In this document: one piece after another, positions 1-9,488 of the stretch
Layout of the letters: every line of letters begins with the position of its first letter
Position numbering within the stretch: the stretch's first letter is position 1
Source of the DNA: DASXKD01 sp963703605
Lineage (GTDB): Bacteria > Actinomycetota > Actinomycetes > Streptosporangiales > Streptosporangiaceae
Direction: 5' to 3'
DNA length: 64,000 nt
Assembly (NCBI GenBank): GCA_963703605.1
Contig: CAVPFC010000061.1
Span: 1 to 64,000 of the forward strand
The notes under the pieces: generated by a model
Database searches by the model: none
What the model was told of the DNA's origin: nothing
What the model saw: only the letters and a program-made list of their open reading frames with translations
Program-made: the position numbers and the translations under genes

Positions 1-15
1 AGCACTAAGTCCTGA

Positions 16-61
16 TGATCATGGAAGTACCGCACCTGGAGCAACAGCGATTCCATGATCA
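16..61 (-). terminator. Inverted repeat downstream of the GH15 gene
   Basis: An 11-bp perfect inverted repeat (TGATCATGGAA at 16-26 and TTCCATGATCA at 51-61, 24-nt spacer) lies just past the stop codon of the leftward GH15 gene. It could form a transcript-ending hairpin. There is no clear U-tract, so a factor-independent terminator is not certain. Confidence 0.4.
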
Positions 62-70
62 CGAGTGTTG

Positions 71-1940
71 TTACGCGCCGTGCGGGGCGATCACGCCGCC
101 GACCTGGCCCGCGCCGTGGTCGAGCTGATAGTCGAGGTTGACCGCGGCGCTGATCAGGGCGAGGTGGCTGAACGCCTGCGGGAAGTTGCCGAGCTGCTCG
201 CCGGTGCTGCCGATCTCCTCGGAGAACAGGCCGAGGTGGTTGGCGTAGGTGAACATCTTCTCGAAGACCAGCCTGGCCTCCTCCAGCCGCCCGGCGCGGG
301 CGAGCGCGTCCACGTACCAGAACGTGCACAGCGAGAACGTGCCCTCGTCGCCGGCCAGCCCGTCCGGCGAGGCGCTGGGGTTATACCGGTAGACCAGGCT
401 GTCGGATACCAGCTCGCGGTCCATCGCCGCCAGGGTGGACAGCCACGCCGGGTCGTGCGGGGAGATGAAGCCCTGCAACGGCATCATCAGCAGCGAGGAG
501 TCCAGCACTTCGGTGGTGTAGTGCTGGGTGAACGCGCCGACCTTCGGGTTCCAGCCGCGTTCGAAGATCTGGTTGTAGACGCGGTCGCGCTCGGTGGTCC
601 ACCGGGTCAGGTTGGCCGGACGGCCGCGGCGCTGGGCGATCTTGATGGAGCGGTCGAGGGCGACCCAGGTCTGGAGCCGGCCGTAGGTGAAGTCCCGCTG
701 GCCGCCGCGGGTCTCCCAGATGCCCTCGTCGGGCTGGTCCCAGTGCTCGCACAGCCAGTCGATGATTCTTGCCAGCGCGGTCCAGCCCTGCTGGGTGATC
801 TGCATCCCGCGGGTGTCCCCGAGGAAGATCGAGTCCGCGGCCTCGCCGTAGATGTCGAGCTGGAGCTGGTCCGCGGCGCCGTTCCCGATCCGGACCGGGC
901 GGGAGCCGCGCCAGCCCTCGAAGTGATCGAGGGTCTCCTCGACCAGGTCGGAGCTGCCGTCGACCCGGTACATGATCTTCAGCGGGCGGCCCTCGCCGGT
1001 GTACTCGGCGGCGCGGTCGCGCAGCCAGTTGGCGAAGGCCGCGGCCTCCTCGGCGTAGCCGAGACTCAGCAGCGCGTAGACCGAGAACGACCCGTCCCGG
1101 ATCCAGGTGTAGCGGTAGTCCCAGTTGCGCTCGCCGCCCACCTGCTCGGGCAGGCCGGCGGTCGGCGCGGCGACCGGCGCGCCGGTCGGCGCGTAGGTCA
1201 TCAGCTTGAGCGTCATCGCCGAGCGGGTCACCATCTCCCGCCACCGTCCGGTGTAGCTGGACCGGTGCAGCCAGGAACGCCAGAACTGGGCGGTGTCGTC
1301 GGCCAGTTGCTGCGCCTCGTCCGGCGTCACGCGCTTGGGCGCGCCGCCCATCCACTCCAGCACCACGCCGCCGACCTGGCCCTCGCTCAGCGTCCGCGTC
1401 CACCGCACCCCGTCGCCGTCGCGCTCCAGGGAGACCCCCGCGTCCCGGAGGGATACCTCGTACGGCGCGATGGCGTGCGATATCAGTTGCATGCCGTCGG
1501 CCTGGAAGACGATTCCTTCGTCGGTCAGCTCCACCTTGTGCCCGGCCCGGCCGTAGTCGAAGCGCGGCTGGATCTCGATCGCGAACCGCATCGTCCCCCG
1601 GACGACCCGGATGTTGCGCACCAGCCGGTGCCGGTCGGTGGCCTGCGCGCCGGCGACGGGCATGAAGTCGTGCACCTCACCGACCCCGTCCGGGGTCATG
1701 AACCGGGTGACCAGGATCGCGGTGTCCGGCAGGTAAAGCTGCCTGCTCACGTAGTCGTCCCGGTCGGGCCGGATCCGTGTAGTAACCGCCGCGGTCGGCG
1801 TCCAGCAGCGAGGCGAACACGCTGGGCGAGTCGAACCGGGGACAGCAGAACCAGTCCACCGTGCCGTCCTTGGTGACCAGCGCGGCCGTTTGCAGGTCGC
1901 CGATGAGGCCGTGGTCGCTGATGTCGGGATACCGGGCCAT
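71..1940 (-). CDS. Glycoside hydrolase family 15 (trehalase / glucoamylase-like), one frame break
   Basis: About 622 aa, predicted to hydrolyse alpha-linked glucosides; actinobacterial members of this family are often trehalases, so trehalose is the best guess. The N-terminus MARYPDISDHGLIGDLQTA and DGTVDWFCCPRFDSPSVF is the usual start of the family. The (alpha/alpha)6 barrel carries WDYRYTWIRDGSF near residue 272, DEGIWETRGG near 402 (expected acid Glu) and FSEEIG near 573 (expected second Glu). The ATG at 1938-1940 follows GGAGGAGAAGG. The frame breaks near 1778: the protein reads GGYYT in one frame and resumes RIRPDRDDYVS in another, consistent with one extra base, and removing it makes the length a multiple of three. 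It lies 188 bp downstream of the MFS gene and is probably in the same leftward unit. Confidence 0.88.
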
Positions 1941-2128
1941 CGCCTTCTCCTCCGGAGCCGTTCGCGTGCCGGCGGGGCGCGGGCCGCACGCGCATGGGGC
2001 GCGCTGGTAGGCCCGCCGTCACCCGCCCATGGCCTCAGCCTGCCGCGCCGCGGCAGCGCCGTCGTCACCCTTGGTGGGGGGGATTACCCGGCATGCGCGG
2101 CGCGCCTGCGCTCGCGTGGGGGAGTGGC

Positions 2129-3331
2129 TCACCTGGCGGGCGACGCGGCCGCGATCGCGGCCGGGGCCTTGCGGGTGAGCATGAAGCTGAGCCCGCCCAT
2201 GATCACCGCGGCGGCCGCGGCGGTGCCGAACAGCGTGGACAGGCTCACGCCGGCGTCCACCAGCGGCCCGGTCCCGAACGCCGCGATGCCGTAGCCGACC
2301 TGGTAGAAGGCGATCACGCTGCCGGCCGCCGAGGCGCCCATCGTGAGCAGTTGCTCCTCGCCGAAGCTGATCGTCAGCGGCAGCAGGGCGGAGCAGCCGA
2401 AACCGGCCAGCGCGAATGCCACGATCCCTGCCGCCGGGGACCCGGACGGCAGCGCCGCGATCACGACGAAGATGACGGCCAGGCCGAAGGGCAGCACGCG
2501 GTAGGTCAGGTGCGGCGGGAACCGGCGCCGGACCACGGCGAACAGGACGCGCCCGACGGTGACCATGCCCCAGAACGCGGTGAGGGCGAACGATGCCTGG
2601 GTGGCGGACGCGTGCAGGTCCTTGGTCATGTCGAGCTGGGACCAGTTCCCGTTCATCGTCTCGCAGATGCCGTACAGGACGGCGAAGGCGGCGAAAACCC
2701 AGAACAGCCGCGGGACCGCGGCCCGGCTGTCCCGGCCGGCCTGCCCCCGCACGCCCGCGTGCAGCGGCATGCCCATGCTGACGGCCAGCAGCACCGCCAG
2801 CAGCGCCGACGACATGACCGGCAGCCCCCACCAGGCCCCCAGGCCGACGAAGATCGCCACGAACACCGGTGCCAATGCGGTGCCCAGCCCCAGCAGCGCG
2901 TTCAGTACGAGCACGGAAGCATCGACGCGGTCCGGGTGAAACGCGGCGGTGAGCGCGTTGATCGCCGGCACGGTCAGGCCGAAGCCGGCGCCCAGGCACG
3001 CCGTGGCCGCCAGCAGCAGCCCGTAGGCCACCGGCTGGTTGGCGGTGAAGCCGGAGCTGACGATCAGCAGCGCCATCGAGGCCAGGTCCGCCACCAGGCC
3101 GGCCAGGAACACGCGCTTTGTCCCGAACCGCCGCGACAGCGTCCCGCCCAGCAGAGAGCTTGTCACGGCGGTGACAACCTGCGGCAGGAACATCGTCCCG
3201 TACTGGGTGCTGGACAGGCCGTACTGGCTGGGGCTGGTGAAGATCGTGCTCGCCGCGGGGAACGTGACCAGCGCGATGCCCTGGATCAGCCCGGCCGCGT
3301 AAACGGCGTTCGTCTCGCCCCTGGTCGCCAT
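2129..3331 (-). CDS. MFS transporter, 12 TM
   Basis: A 400-aa, strongly hydrophobic protein of the major facilitator superfamily, with alternating membrane helices throughout and a short Arg/Asp-rich loop between the third and fourth helices (LSRRFGTKRVF, the position of the family's loop 2-3 signature). The start is ATG at 3329-3331 and the product opens MATRGETNAVYAAGLIQG. Substrate is unknown. It sits between a GMC oxidoreductase (about 14 bp upstream) and a GH15 hydrolase, which makes a sugar or sugar-derived substrate plausible, but this is inference from neighbours only. Confidence 0.82.
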   Translation of the reverse strand: MATRGETNAVYAAGLIQGIALVTFPAASTIFTSPSQYGLSSTQYGTMFLPQVVTAVTSSLLGGTLSRRFGTKRVFLAGLVADLASMALLIVSSGFTANQPVAYGLLLAATACLGAGFGLTVPAINALTAAFHPDRVDASVLVLNALLGLGTALAPVFVAIFVGLGAWWGLPVMSSALLAVLLAVSMGMPLHAGVRGQAGRDSRAAVPRLFWVFAAFAVLYGICETMNGNWSQLDMTKDLHASATQASFALTAFWGMVTVGRVLFAVVRRRFPPHLTYRVLPFGLAVIFVVIAALPSGSPAAGIVAFALAGFGCSALLPLTISFGEEQLLTMGASAAGSVIAFYQVGYGIAAFGTGPLVDAGVSLSTLFGTAAAAAVIMGGLSFMLTRKAPAAIAAASPAR

Positions 3332-3345
3332 CGGCCCCGTACCGG

Positions 3346-4904
3346 CTCAGGTCGCGATGCGCTGCGTGGATGTGCTCGCCGACCCTGATCGCGTTGGCCA
3401 TCGCGGTCAGCGCGGGGTTCACCGCGCCGATGCTCGGGAAGAAGCTGGTGTCCACGACGTACAGGTTGTCCACTTCGTGGGCCTTGCAGTTGGTGTCGAG
3501 CACGGAGGTGGCCGGGTCCGCGCCGAACCGACAGGTGCCGGCCTGGTGGGCGCAGCCCGCGAGCGGGATGCTCATGTCCATGTAGAAGTTCTTGCCCAGG
3601 ACGTGGTGCTCGGCCATGCCGGTGTGGTTCATGATCTTCTTCAGCTCGTGGTAGAGCCGGGCGACCTCGGAGTTGTTGGTCGGCTGGTAGGCCAGGTGGA
3701 CTTGGCCGTCGCCGTCGACCGTCACCCGGTTCGAGGACACCGGCAGGTCCTCGGTGGTCAGCCAGAAGTCCACGGCGTGCTCCGCGACGTCCGACAGGGA
3801 CCATTCGGGGGCGAACTTGGTCAGCTTCGGCTTTTCGCCGCGCATCGCCTCGGCGTTGGACTTGCCGATCATCTGGATGTTGCCGGCCGGGTACTCGTAG
3901 TCCTCGGTGGCGAAGTAGAAGTCGTTGATGCCCAGCGTCTTCTGGAAGACGGTGTCGTTCTTCTCCTTGGACAGGGCCACCACGGCCAGGCAGTTGTGGA
4001 ACATGTAGTTGCGGCCGACCTGGTCTGAGCCGTTGGCCAGCCCGTTCGGGTGAGCGTCGCTGGCGGAGTTGAGCAGGATCTTGGCGCTGTTCGCGGCGCC
4101 GGCGCAGACGGCCACGATGTCCCCCGTGTAGACCTCGCGGTCGCCGTTCCGGGAGACCACGACCCCGGTGACCGTCCGCCCGGAGCCGTCCGTCTCCAGC
4201 TTGGTCACCTCGGCGCCGGTGACCAGGGTGACGTTGTCCCGGCCGAGCGCCGGGCGGACCGCGATGATATCGGCGTCGGACTTGGCGTGGACCAGGCACG
4301 GGTACCCGTCGCACCAGGTGCACCGGATGCAGGTGCTGCGGGGCCGGTCGGCCTCGTCGAGCAGGATCCCGCAGGGCGCGTGGAACGGGTGGTACCCGCC
4401 CTTGGCCAGGTCGTCGGAGATGTGCTGGATCCGGGGCTCGTGGGAGACCGCGGGCCAGGGATAGGGGGCGGACCGGTGCCCCTCGGTGGGGTCCTCGCCG
4501 CCGTTGCCGTGCACCTGATACAGCTGCTCGGCCTTGGTGTACCAGGGCTCGAAGTCGTCGTAGGACAGCGGCCAGGCCGGGGAGATCCCGTCGGCGTGCT
4601 GGAGTTCGGCGAAGTCCCCGGGGCGCAGCCGGTACAGGGCCGCGCCGTAGAGCTTGGTGGCCCCGCCGACGAAGTAGTGCACCTGCGGCTGGAACGGCTT
4701 GCCGTCGGCGCCGAACCAGGTGTCCTTGGAGATGTACCGCCCGTCCACGAACACCGGGCGGGGATCCCAGTTCTGTAGCTCCCGGGGCAGGAAGTCGCCG
4801 CGGTCCAGCAGCAGGATCCGCTTGCCCGAGCCGGCCAGGGTATGCGCGAGCGTTCCGCCGCCGGCCCCCGTCCCGATGATGATCACGTCGTAGTGCTCGG
4901 CCAT
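3346..4904 (-). CDS. GMC-family FAD-dependent oxidoreductase, stop codon displaced by an indel
   Basis: About 519 aa. The FAD-binding Rossmann motif (IIIGTGAGGGTLAH) is at residues 7-20, the GMC signature GGATKLYGAALYRLRP near residue 75, and the C-terminal FAD/active-site block GCAHQAGTCRFG ... NLYVVDTSFFPSIGAVNPALT at the end. A cysteine-rich loop (CIRCTWCDGYPCLVH) marks this subgroup, which includes sugar and alcohol dehydrogenases. The start ATG at 4902-4904 has a good ribosome site (AAGGAGGGA). The reading frame does not stop after AIRVGEHIHAAHRDL but runs on through the neighbouring MFS gene; a TGA at 3346-3348 is one frame away, 14 bp before the MFS start, so a lost base is the likely cause. 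First gene of the leftward unit. Confidence 0.85.
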
Positions 4905-5292
4905 TGGTCCCTCCTTCTGCCGTGTGCGCGCCGCGCGGCGCGGTTCCCGGCGCCCACCCGCAACACCCTCGTCCATCCATGCTTGTGGTTCCGTCCCCGG
5001 CGCGGCACACCCGCACCGGAGGACTTCGGGCCGGCCCGGTGAGCTCGTCCGGGACGCCGAACACCGCACGAGTCCATCTCACCAGGGGCGGTCCGCGGCG
5101 CGGCGGCGAGGGCCGGCAACCGCGGCCCGCGCGGGACCCACCCAGGCGGGAGGTTGTGCCCTGCCCGCCAACTGAGGTACAAGAGCCCGCTCGCCGGCCC
5201 GGCCGGCAAGCTCACCCATGGCGGGCGATGCCACCGGAGGGGCGCTGGGGGTCGGATCGGAAGCAGCAGCCAAGCAGGGCAGGAGTTGGATC
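4905..5292. promoter_or_regulatory. Divergent intergenic region between GMC and zwf-like genes
   Basis: This 388-bp gap separates two divergent operons, so it must hold both promoters. It contains a short perfect palindrome, GCCGGCCCGGCCGGC (5194-5208). I see no convincing -35/-10 pair and no credible small gene. Confidence 0.5.
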
Positions 5293-6666
5293 ATGTCAGA
5301 CCGGGTCGATGCACTAGTGATCTTCGGGGCGACCGGCGATCTGGCCAAGCTGGAAACGTTCCCGGCCCTGGTGGGGCTCGTCGAGCGGGACGTGCTCAAC
5401 GTCCCGGTGATCGGGGTGTCCAAACAGGGGTGGGATCTGGCGCAGTTCCGCGACTACGCGGTGGCGTCGCTCAAGCTCAACAACATGGACCCGGGCAGCC
5501 CGGCGGCGGTGAAGATGCTGGGCCTGCTGCGCTACGTCGACGGCGACCTCGGCGAGGACACCACATACCACGCCATGTCGGATGCGATCGGCCCGGGCGG
5601 GCAGGTGCTGTACTACCTGGAGGTGCCGCCGTTCTTGTTCGGGCGGATCGCCCAGGGCATCGCCACGGCCGGCCGCGCCGCCGGCGCCCGGGTGATGGTG
5701 GAAAAGCCGTTCGGCACCGACCTGGCCAGCTCGCTGAAGCTCAACGACACCATGCACCAGTACTTCACCGAGGAAGCCATCTTCCGGGTCGATGACTGGC
5801 TGGCTTTCGAGCCGGTGGAGAACGTGCTGTTCGGCCGGTTCGCCAACGCGGTGGTCGAGCCGCTCTTGAACCGGACCTACGTGGAGTCGATCCAGATCAC
5901 CATGGCCGAGGCGTTCGACGTGTCCGACCGGGGCTCGTTCTACGACAAGACCGGCGCCATCCGGGACGTGGTCCAGAACCACATGCTCCAGGTGCTGGCC
6001 ACGGTGATGGCCGACCCGCCGGAGGGGCAGGGCCTGGCGAACTGGCGGGACGCCAAACACCGGCTGGTGGCGTCGCTGACCCCGCTGACCCCGGAGTACT
6101 GTGTCCGCGGCCAGTACGACGGCTACCACGACGTGGCGGGTGTCGCGCGCGACTCCACGGTGGAGACGTTTGTCGCGATCCGGCTGATGTCGGATTCGTG
6201 GCGGTGGGCGGATGTGCCGATTTTGATCCGGGCGGGCAAGTGCCTGGCGGTCACAGCGACCGAGGTCGCGGTGAAGTTCCGCCACCCGCCCCGCGACATC
6301 TTTGGCCTGGCGCCGCTGCCGCACCGTAACGAGCTGCGGTTCCGGGTCTGGCCGGAGACCGGGGTCACCCTTACGCTCGCCGGTAAGAAACCGGGTGCCG
6401 GGTGGGAGCCGCAGACCGAAGAACTGAGCTTCGCCCAGCAGCCCGGGTCCGACCAGCGGCCCTACGACCGGCTGATCGGCGCCGCGCTCGACAACGAGCG
6501 GTGGCTGTTCGCCCGGCAAGACACCGTCGAGGCCGCCTGGAAGATCGTGGACCCGGTGCTCGGCGACGTCACCCCCGTGCACCCCTACGCCAGGGGCAGC
6601 TGGGGGCCCAAGGAAGCCGACCGGCTGCTGCCGGACCGGGATATGTGGCACGACCCGGCGGGCTGA
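5293..6666 (+). CDS. Glucose-6-phosphate dehydrogenase-like oxidoreductase with altered phosphate pocket
   Basis: 457 aa. It has both G6PDH domains: the Rossmann motif FGATGDLAK at residues 11-19, EKPFGTD near 140, and QNHMLQ near 233 carrying the expected catalytic His. The ATG at 5293 follows AGGAG. Compared with the Leuconostoc enzyme as I recall it, Lys21 becomes Glu (GDLAKLE), the DHYLGK motif becomes DDWLAF (His178 to Asp, Lys182 to Phe), and Lys343 becomes Thr (GKCLAVT). The Lys of EKPFG, the Asp before the lost His, and His240 are kept. Most phosphate-binding charges are therefore missing while the redox machinery remains. Possible roles are oxidation of an unphosphorylated sugar or another acid-free substrate. 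It starts an operon with NDH-2 and cytochrome bd. The symbol zwf is withheld because the reaction is doubtful. Confidence 0.85.
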   Translation: MSDRVDALVIFGATGDLAKLETFPALVGLVERDVLNVPVIGVSKQGWDLAQFRDYAVASLKLNNMDPGSPAAVKMLGLLRYVDGDLGEDTTYHAMSDAIGPGGQVLYYLEVPPFLFGRIAQGIATAGRAAGARVMVEKPFGTDLASSLKLNDTMHQYFTEEAIFRVDDWLAFEPVENVLFGRFANAVVEPLLNRTYVESIQITMAEAFDVSDRGSFYDKTGAIRDVVQNHMLQVLATVMADPPEGQGLANWRDAKHRLVASLTPLTPEYCVRGQYDGYHDVAGVARDSTVETFVAIRLMSDSWRWADVPILIRAGKCLAVTATEVAVKFRHPPRDIFGLAPLPHRNELRFRVWPETGVTLTLAGKKPGAGWEPQTEELSFAQQPGSDQRPYDRLIGAALDNERWLFARQDTVEAAWKIVDPVLGDVTPVHPYARGSWGPKEADRLLPDRDMWHDPAG

Positions 6667-6720
6667 GGGCGCGGCCCTGATCCCGCAAGACACCTGATCA
6701 GACGAAAGGCCGGGTGAGTC

Positions 6721-8091
6721 ATGGCCGCGACAGCCGGCCCACGCCGGGTGGTGATCGTGGGCGGCGGGTTCGGCGGGCTGTTCGCCGCCCGGATGCTGGC
6801 GCGCGCGCCGGTCCAGGTGACGCTGCTCGACCGCGCGGAGCATCACCTGTTCCAGCCGCTGCTCTACCAGTGCGCGACCGGCATCCTGTCCGAGGGGAAG
6901 ATCGCCGCACCCCTGCGTGAGCTGCTCAAACGCCACCGCAACATCGAATTTCAGCTCGCCGAGGTGACCGGCCTCGACACCGAGGGGCGGCGGGTGCTGG
7001 CGCGGCGCCCGCTCGGCGAAAATATCGAGTTCGGCTACGACTACTTGATCCTCGCCGCGGGCGTCCGGCAGTCCTACTTCGGTCACGACGAGTACGCCGC
7101 CTTCGCGCCCGGCATGAAGTCCATCGAGGACGCCATGAAGATCCGCCGGCGGGTCTTCGGCGCGTTCGAGCTGGCCGAGTCCGCCACCGACCCGGCGGAA
7201 CGCCAGCGCTGGCTGACCTTCGCGCTGGTCGGCGCGGGGCCGACCGGGGTGGAACTGGCCGGGCAGATCCGTGAGGTGGCCACCAAGACGCTGCGCAGCG
7301 AGTACCGGCGGATCAAGCCCGAAGACGCCCGGGTGCTGCTGTTCGACGGGGGGACCGCCCCGCTGGCCACGTTCGGCCCGAAACTGTCCGCGCTGGCCGC
7401 CCGCGACCTGGGCAAGCTCGGGGTCGAGTTGCACATGGGCTCGATCGTCACCCAGGTGGATCCCCGGGGGCTCGAGGTAAAGGGTCATGACGGGAACGTG
7501 ACCAGGTACGAGACCGGCAACGTCCTGTGGACCGCGGGCGTCGAGGCCCCCCCGCTGGCCGGGGCCGTGGCCAAGGCCACCGGCGCGGAGCAGGACCGGG
7601 CCGGGCGGCTCGTGCCCGGCGCCGATCTGTCCCTGCCCGGCCACCCGGAGATCCTGGTCACCGGGGACATGATGTGCCTGGACAAGCTGCCCGGCGTCGC
7701 CGAGGTCGCCATGCAGAGCGGGCTCTACGCCGGGCGCAAGGTCGCCCATCTGGCCCGGGGGGAGGCCTTCGACAAGCCGTTCCGCTATCGCGACCTGGGC
7801 TCGGCCGCGTACATCTCCCGCGGGCGTGCCGTCGTGTCCGCGTTCGGGCTGAACTTCGGCGGGTTCCTGGGCTGGTGGGTGTGGCTGTTCATCCATATCG
7901 GCTTCCTGACCGGCTACCGCAACCGCGTCGGGGCGGTGCTCGGCTGGTGGTTCGCCTTCACCCGGGACCTGCGGCGGGAACGTACGTTCACGATCGACGA
8001 CGTCCCGCGGGAGGTGGCCCGCGCCTACCGCGAACCAGACGGTCCCACGGGCGCCGCCCCGGGTGACGCCGCACCCCGGAGGGATGGATGA
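6721..8091 (+). CDS. ndh: Type II NADH dehydrogenase (NDH-2)
   Basis: 456 aa. A single-subunit flavoprotein that passes electrons from NADH to menaquinone without pumping protons. Two Rossmann motifs are present, GGGFGGLFAAR (residues 11-21, FAD) and LVGAGPTGVELAG (near 169, NADH), followed by WTAGVEAPPLAG and the FAD-contacting VTGDMM. A hydrophobic stretch near residue 380 (GFLGWWVWLFIHIGF) fits the membrane-attaching C-terminus. The start ATG follows GAAAGG. The stop overlaps the cydA start as ATGA, so the two are translationally coupled, with NDH-2 reducing the quinone that cytochrome bd oxidises. Confidence 0.9.
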   Translation: MAATAGPRRVVIVGGGFGGLFAARMLARAPVQVTLLDRAEHHLFQPLLYQCATGILSEGKIAAPLRELLKRHRNIEFQLAEVTGLDTEGRRVLARRPLGENIEFGYDYLILAAGVRQSYFGHDEYAAFAPGMKSIEDAMKIRRRVFGAFELAESATDPAERQRWLTFALVGAGPTGVELAGQIREVATKTLRSEYRRIKPEDARVLLFDGGTAPLATFGPKLSALAARDLGKLGVELHMGSIVTQVDPRGLEVKGHDGNVTRYETGNVLWTAGVEAPPLAGAVAKATGAEQDRAGRLVPGADLSLPGHPEILVTGDMMCLDKLPGVAEVAMQSGLYAGRKVAHLARGEAFDKPFRYRDLGSAAYISRGRAVVSAFGLNFGGFLGWWVWLFIHIGFLTGYRNRVGAVLGWWFAFTRDLRRERTFTIDDVPREVARAYREPDGPTGAAPGDAAPRRDG

Positions 8092-9479
8092 CGAGCCTCG
8101 ATCTGGCGCGGATCCAGTTCGCCTTCACCTCGATCAATCACTTCCTGTTCGTCCCGGTGACGATCGGGCTGGCGTTCCTGACCGCGCTGCTGCAGACGGC
8201 GTGGTATTACAGCAAGCGGCCGGAGTACCTACGGCTGACCCGGTTTTTCGGCACGCTGCTGGTCATTAACGTGGCGATCGGCGTGGTGACCGGCCTGGTG
8301 CAGGAGTTCCAGTTCGGGATGAACTGGTCGGCGTACTCGCGGCTGGTCGGCAACATCTTCGGCGCCCCGCTGGCGATGGAGGGGCTGGGCGCGTTCTTCC
8401 TGGAGTCGACGTTCCTCGGGCTGTGGCTGTTCGGCTGGGACAAACTGCCACGACGGATTCACCTGCTGACCATCTGGGCCGTCGCGTTCGGCAGCATGCT
8501 GTCAGCGGCGTTCATCCTGGCGGCCAACTCGTGGATGCAGCATCCGGTCGGCTACCAGATGGTCAACGGCAAGCCTCAGCTCAACGACATCTGGGCGCTG
8601 TTCACCAACCCGGTGTTCGTCTGGGGATACGCGAAGGTCGTGCTGGCCTCGCTGGTCACCGGGGCGGCCGTGATGCTGGCCGTGTCCGCGTGGCAGTTGC
8701 GCCGCGGCGGGGACAAGGACGTGTTTATCCGCTCCGCCCGGCTGGCGCTGATCGTGCTGGTTCCGGCGATCTTGTTCACCATGCTGGTGGGCGACGAGCT
8801 TGGCGTGATCGAGGCCCGGTACCAGCCGATGAAGATCGCCGCGGCCGAGGCGCAGTGGACCACCTGCCAGCCGTGCTCGTTCTCGCTGTTCCAGATCGGC
8901 GGCGGCAACAACGACCACACCCCGACCCAGATCATCGAGATCCCGCACCTGCTGTCGCTGCTGGCCACCAACCACTGGAACGGCAAGGTCATCGGCATGA
9001 CGCCGCTGCAGAACCAGTACGCGGCCAAGTACGGGCCCGGCAACTACGTGCCGAACGTGTTCATCCAGTACTGGGGCATGCGGGTGATGGCCTACCTGGC
9101 TCTGCTGACCACCATCATCGGCCTGTGGGGGCTGTGGCTGATCCGGCGCCACAAGCTCACCACCTCCCGGGTGTTCCTGTGGGTGGCTACCTGGGGCGCC
9201 GTGCTGCCCTTCCTGATGAACACCGCCGGGTGGTTCCTGACCGAGAGCGGCCGGCAGCCGTGGATCGTGCAGGGCATCATGCTGACCAAAAACGGGCTGT
9301 CGCTGTCGGTGTCCACCGGGTGGGTGGTGACCAGCCTGGTCATCTTCGTGCTGCTGTACGGGACGCTGGGCACCGTCGACCTGCTGCTGATGCTGCGCTA
9401 CTCCCGCAAGGAACTCGCCCCCGCGCCCGAGCAAACCGAGGCCGGCGCGACCGCGCCCGTGCCGGCCGTCCAGTACTAG
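8088..9479 (+). CDS. cydA: Cytochrome bd ubiquinol/menaquinol oxidase subunit I
   Basis: 463 aa, about nine membrane helices. It carries the haem b and d ligands and the quinol site of the bd oxidase. The N-terminus INHFLFVPVTIGLAFLTAL places the conserved His in helix 1. QFGMNWSAYSRLVGNIFGAPLA and the GRQPW motif (TESGRQPWIVQG) are diagnostic. The length indicates the short Q-loop form usual in Gram-positives. It starts inside the ndh stop (ATGA) and is followed 9 bp later by cydB. No cydDC genes follow, so haem loading must be served from elsewhere. Confidence 0.95.
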   Translation: MTSLDLARIQFAFTSINHFLFVPVTIGLAFLTALLQTAWYYSKRPEYLRLTRFFGTLLVINVAIGVVTGLVQEFQFGMNWSAYSRLVGNIFGAPLAMEGLGAFFLESTFLGLWLFGWDKLPRRIHLLTIWAVAFGSMLSAAFILAANSWMQHPVGYQMVNGKPQLNDIWALFTNPVFVWGYAKVVLASLVTGAAVMLAVSAWQLRRGGDKDVFIRSARLALIVLVPAILFTMLVGDELGVIEARYQPMKIAAAEAQWTTCQPCSFSLFQIGGGNNDHTPTQIIEIPHLLSLLATNHWNGKVIGMTPLQNQYAAKYGPGNYVPNVFIQYWGMRVMAYLALLTTIIGLWGLWLIRRHKLTTSRVFLWVATWGAVLPFLMNTAGWFLTESGRQPWIVQGIMLTKNGLSLSVSTGWVVTSLVIFVLLYGTLGTVDLLLMLRYSRKELAPAPEQTEAGATAPVPAVQY

Positions 9480-9488
9480 GGGCCCGCG

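Noticed and set aside
2019..5069. 1016-residue fusion of GMC oxidoreductase with a C-terminal extension
   Set aside because: The extension is an off-frame reading of the MFS gene; a TGA one frame away fits a lost base.
5314..7896. 860-residue open frame on the minus strand
   Set aside because: It lies opposite the zwf-like and ndh genes; a high-GC shadow with no motifs.
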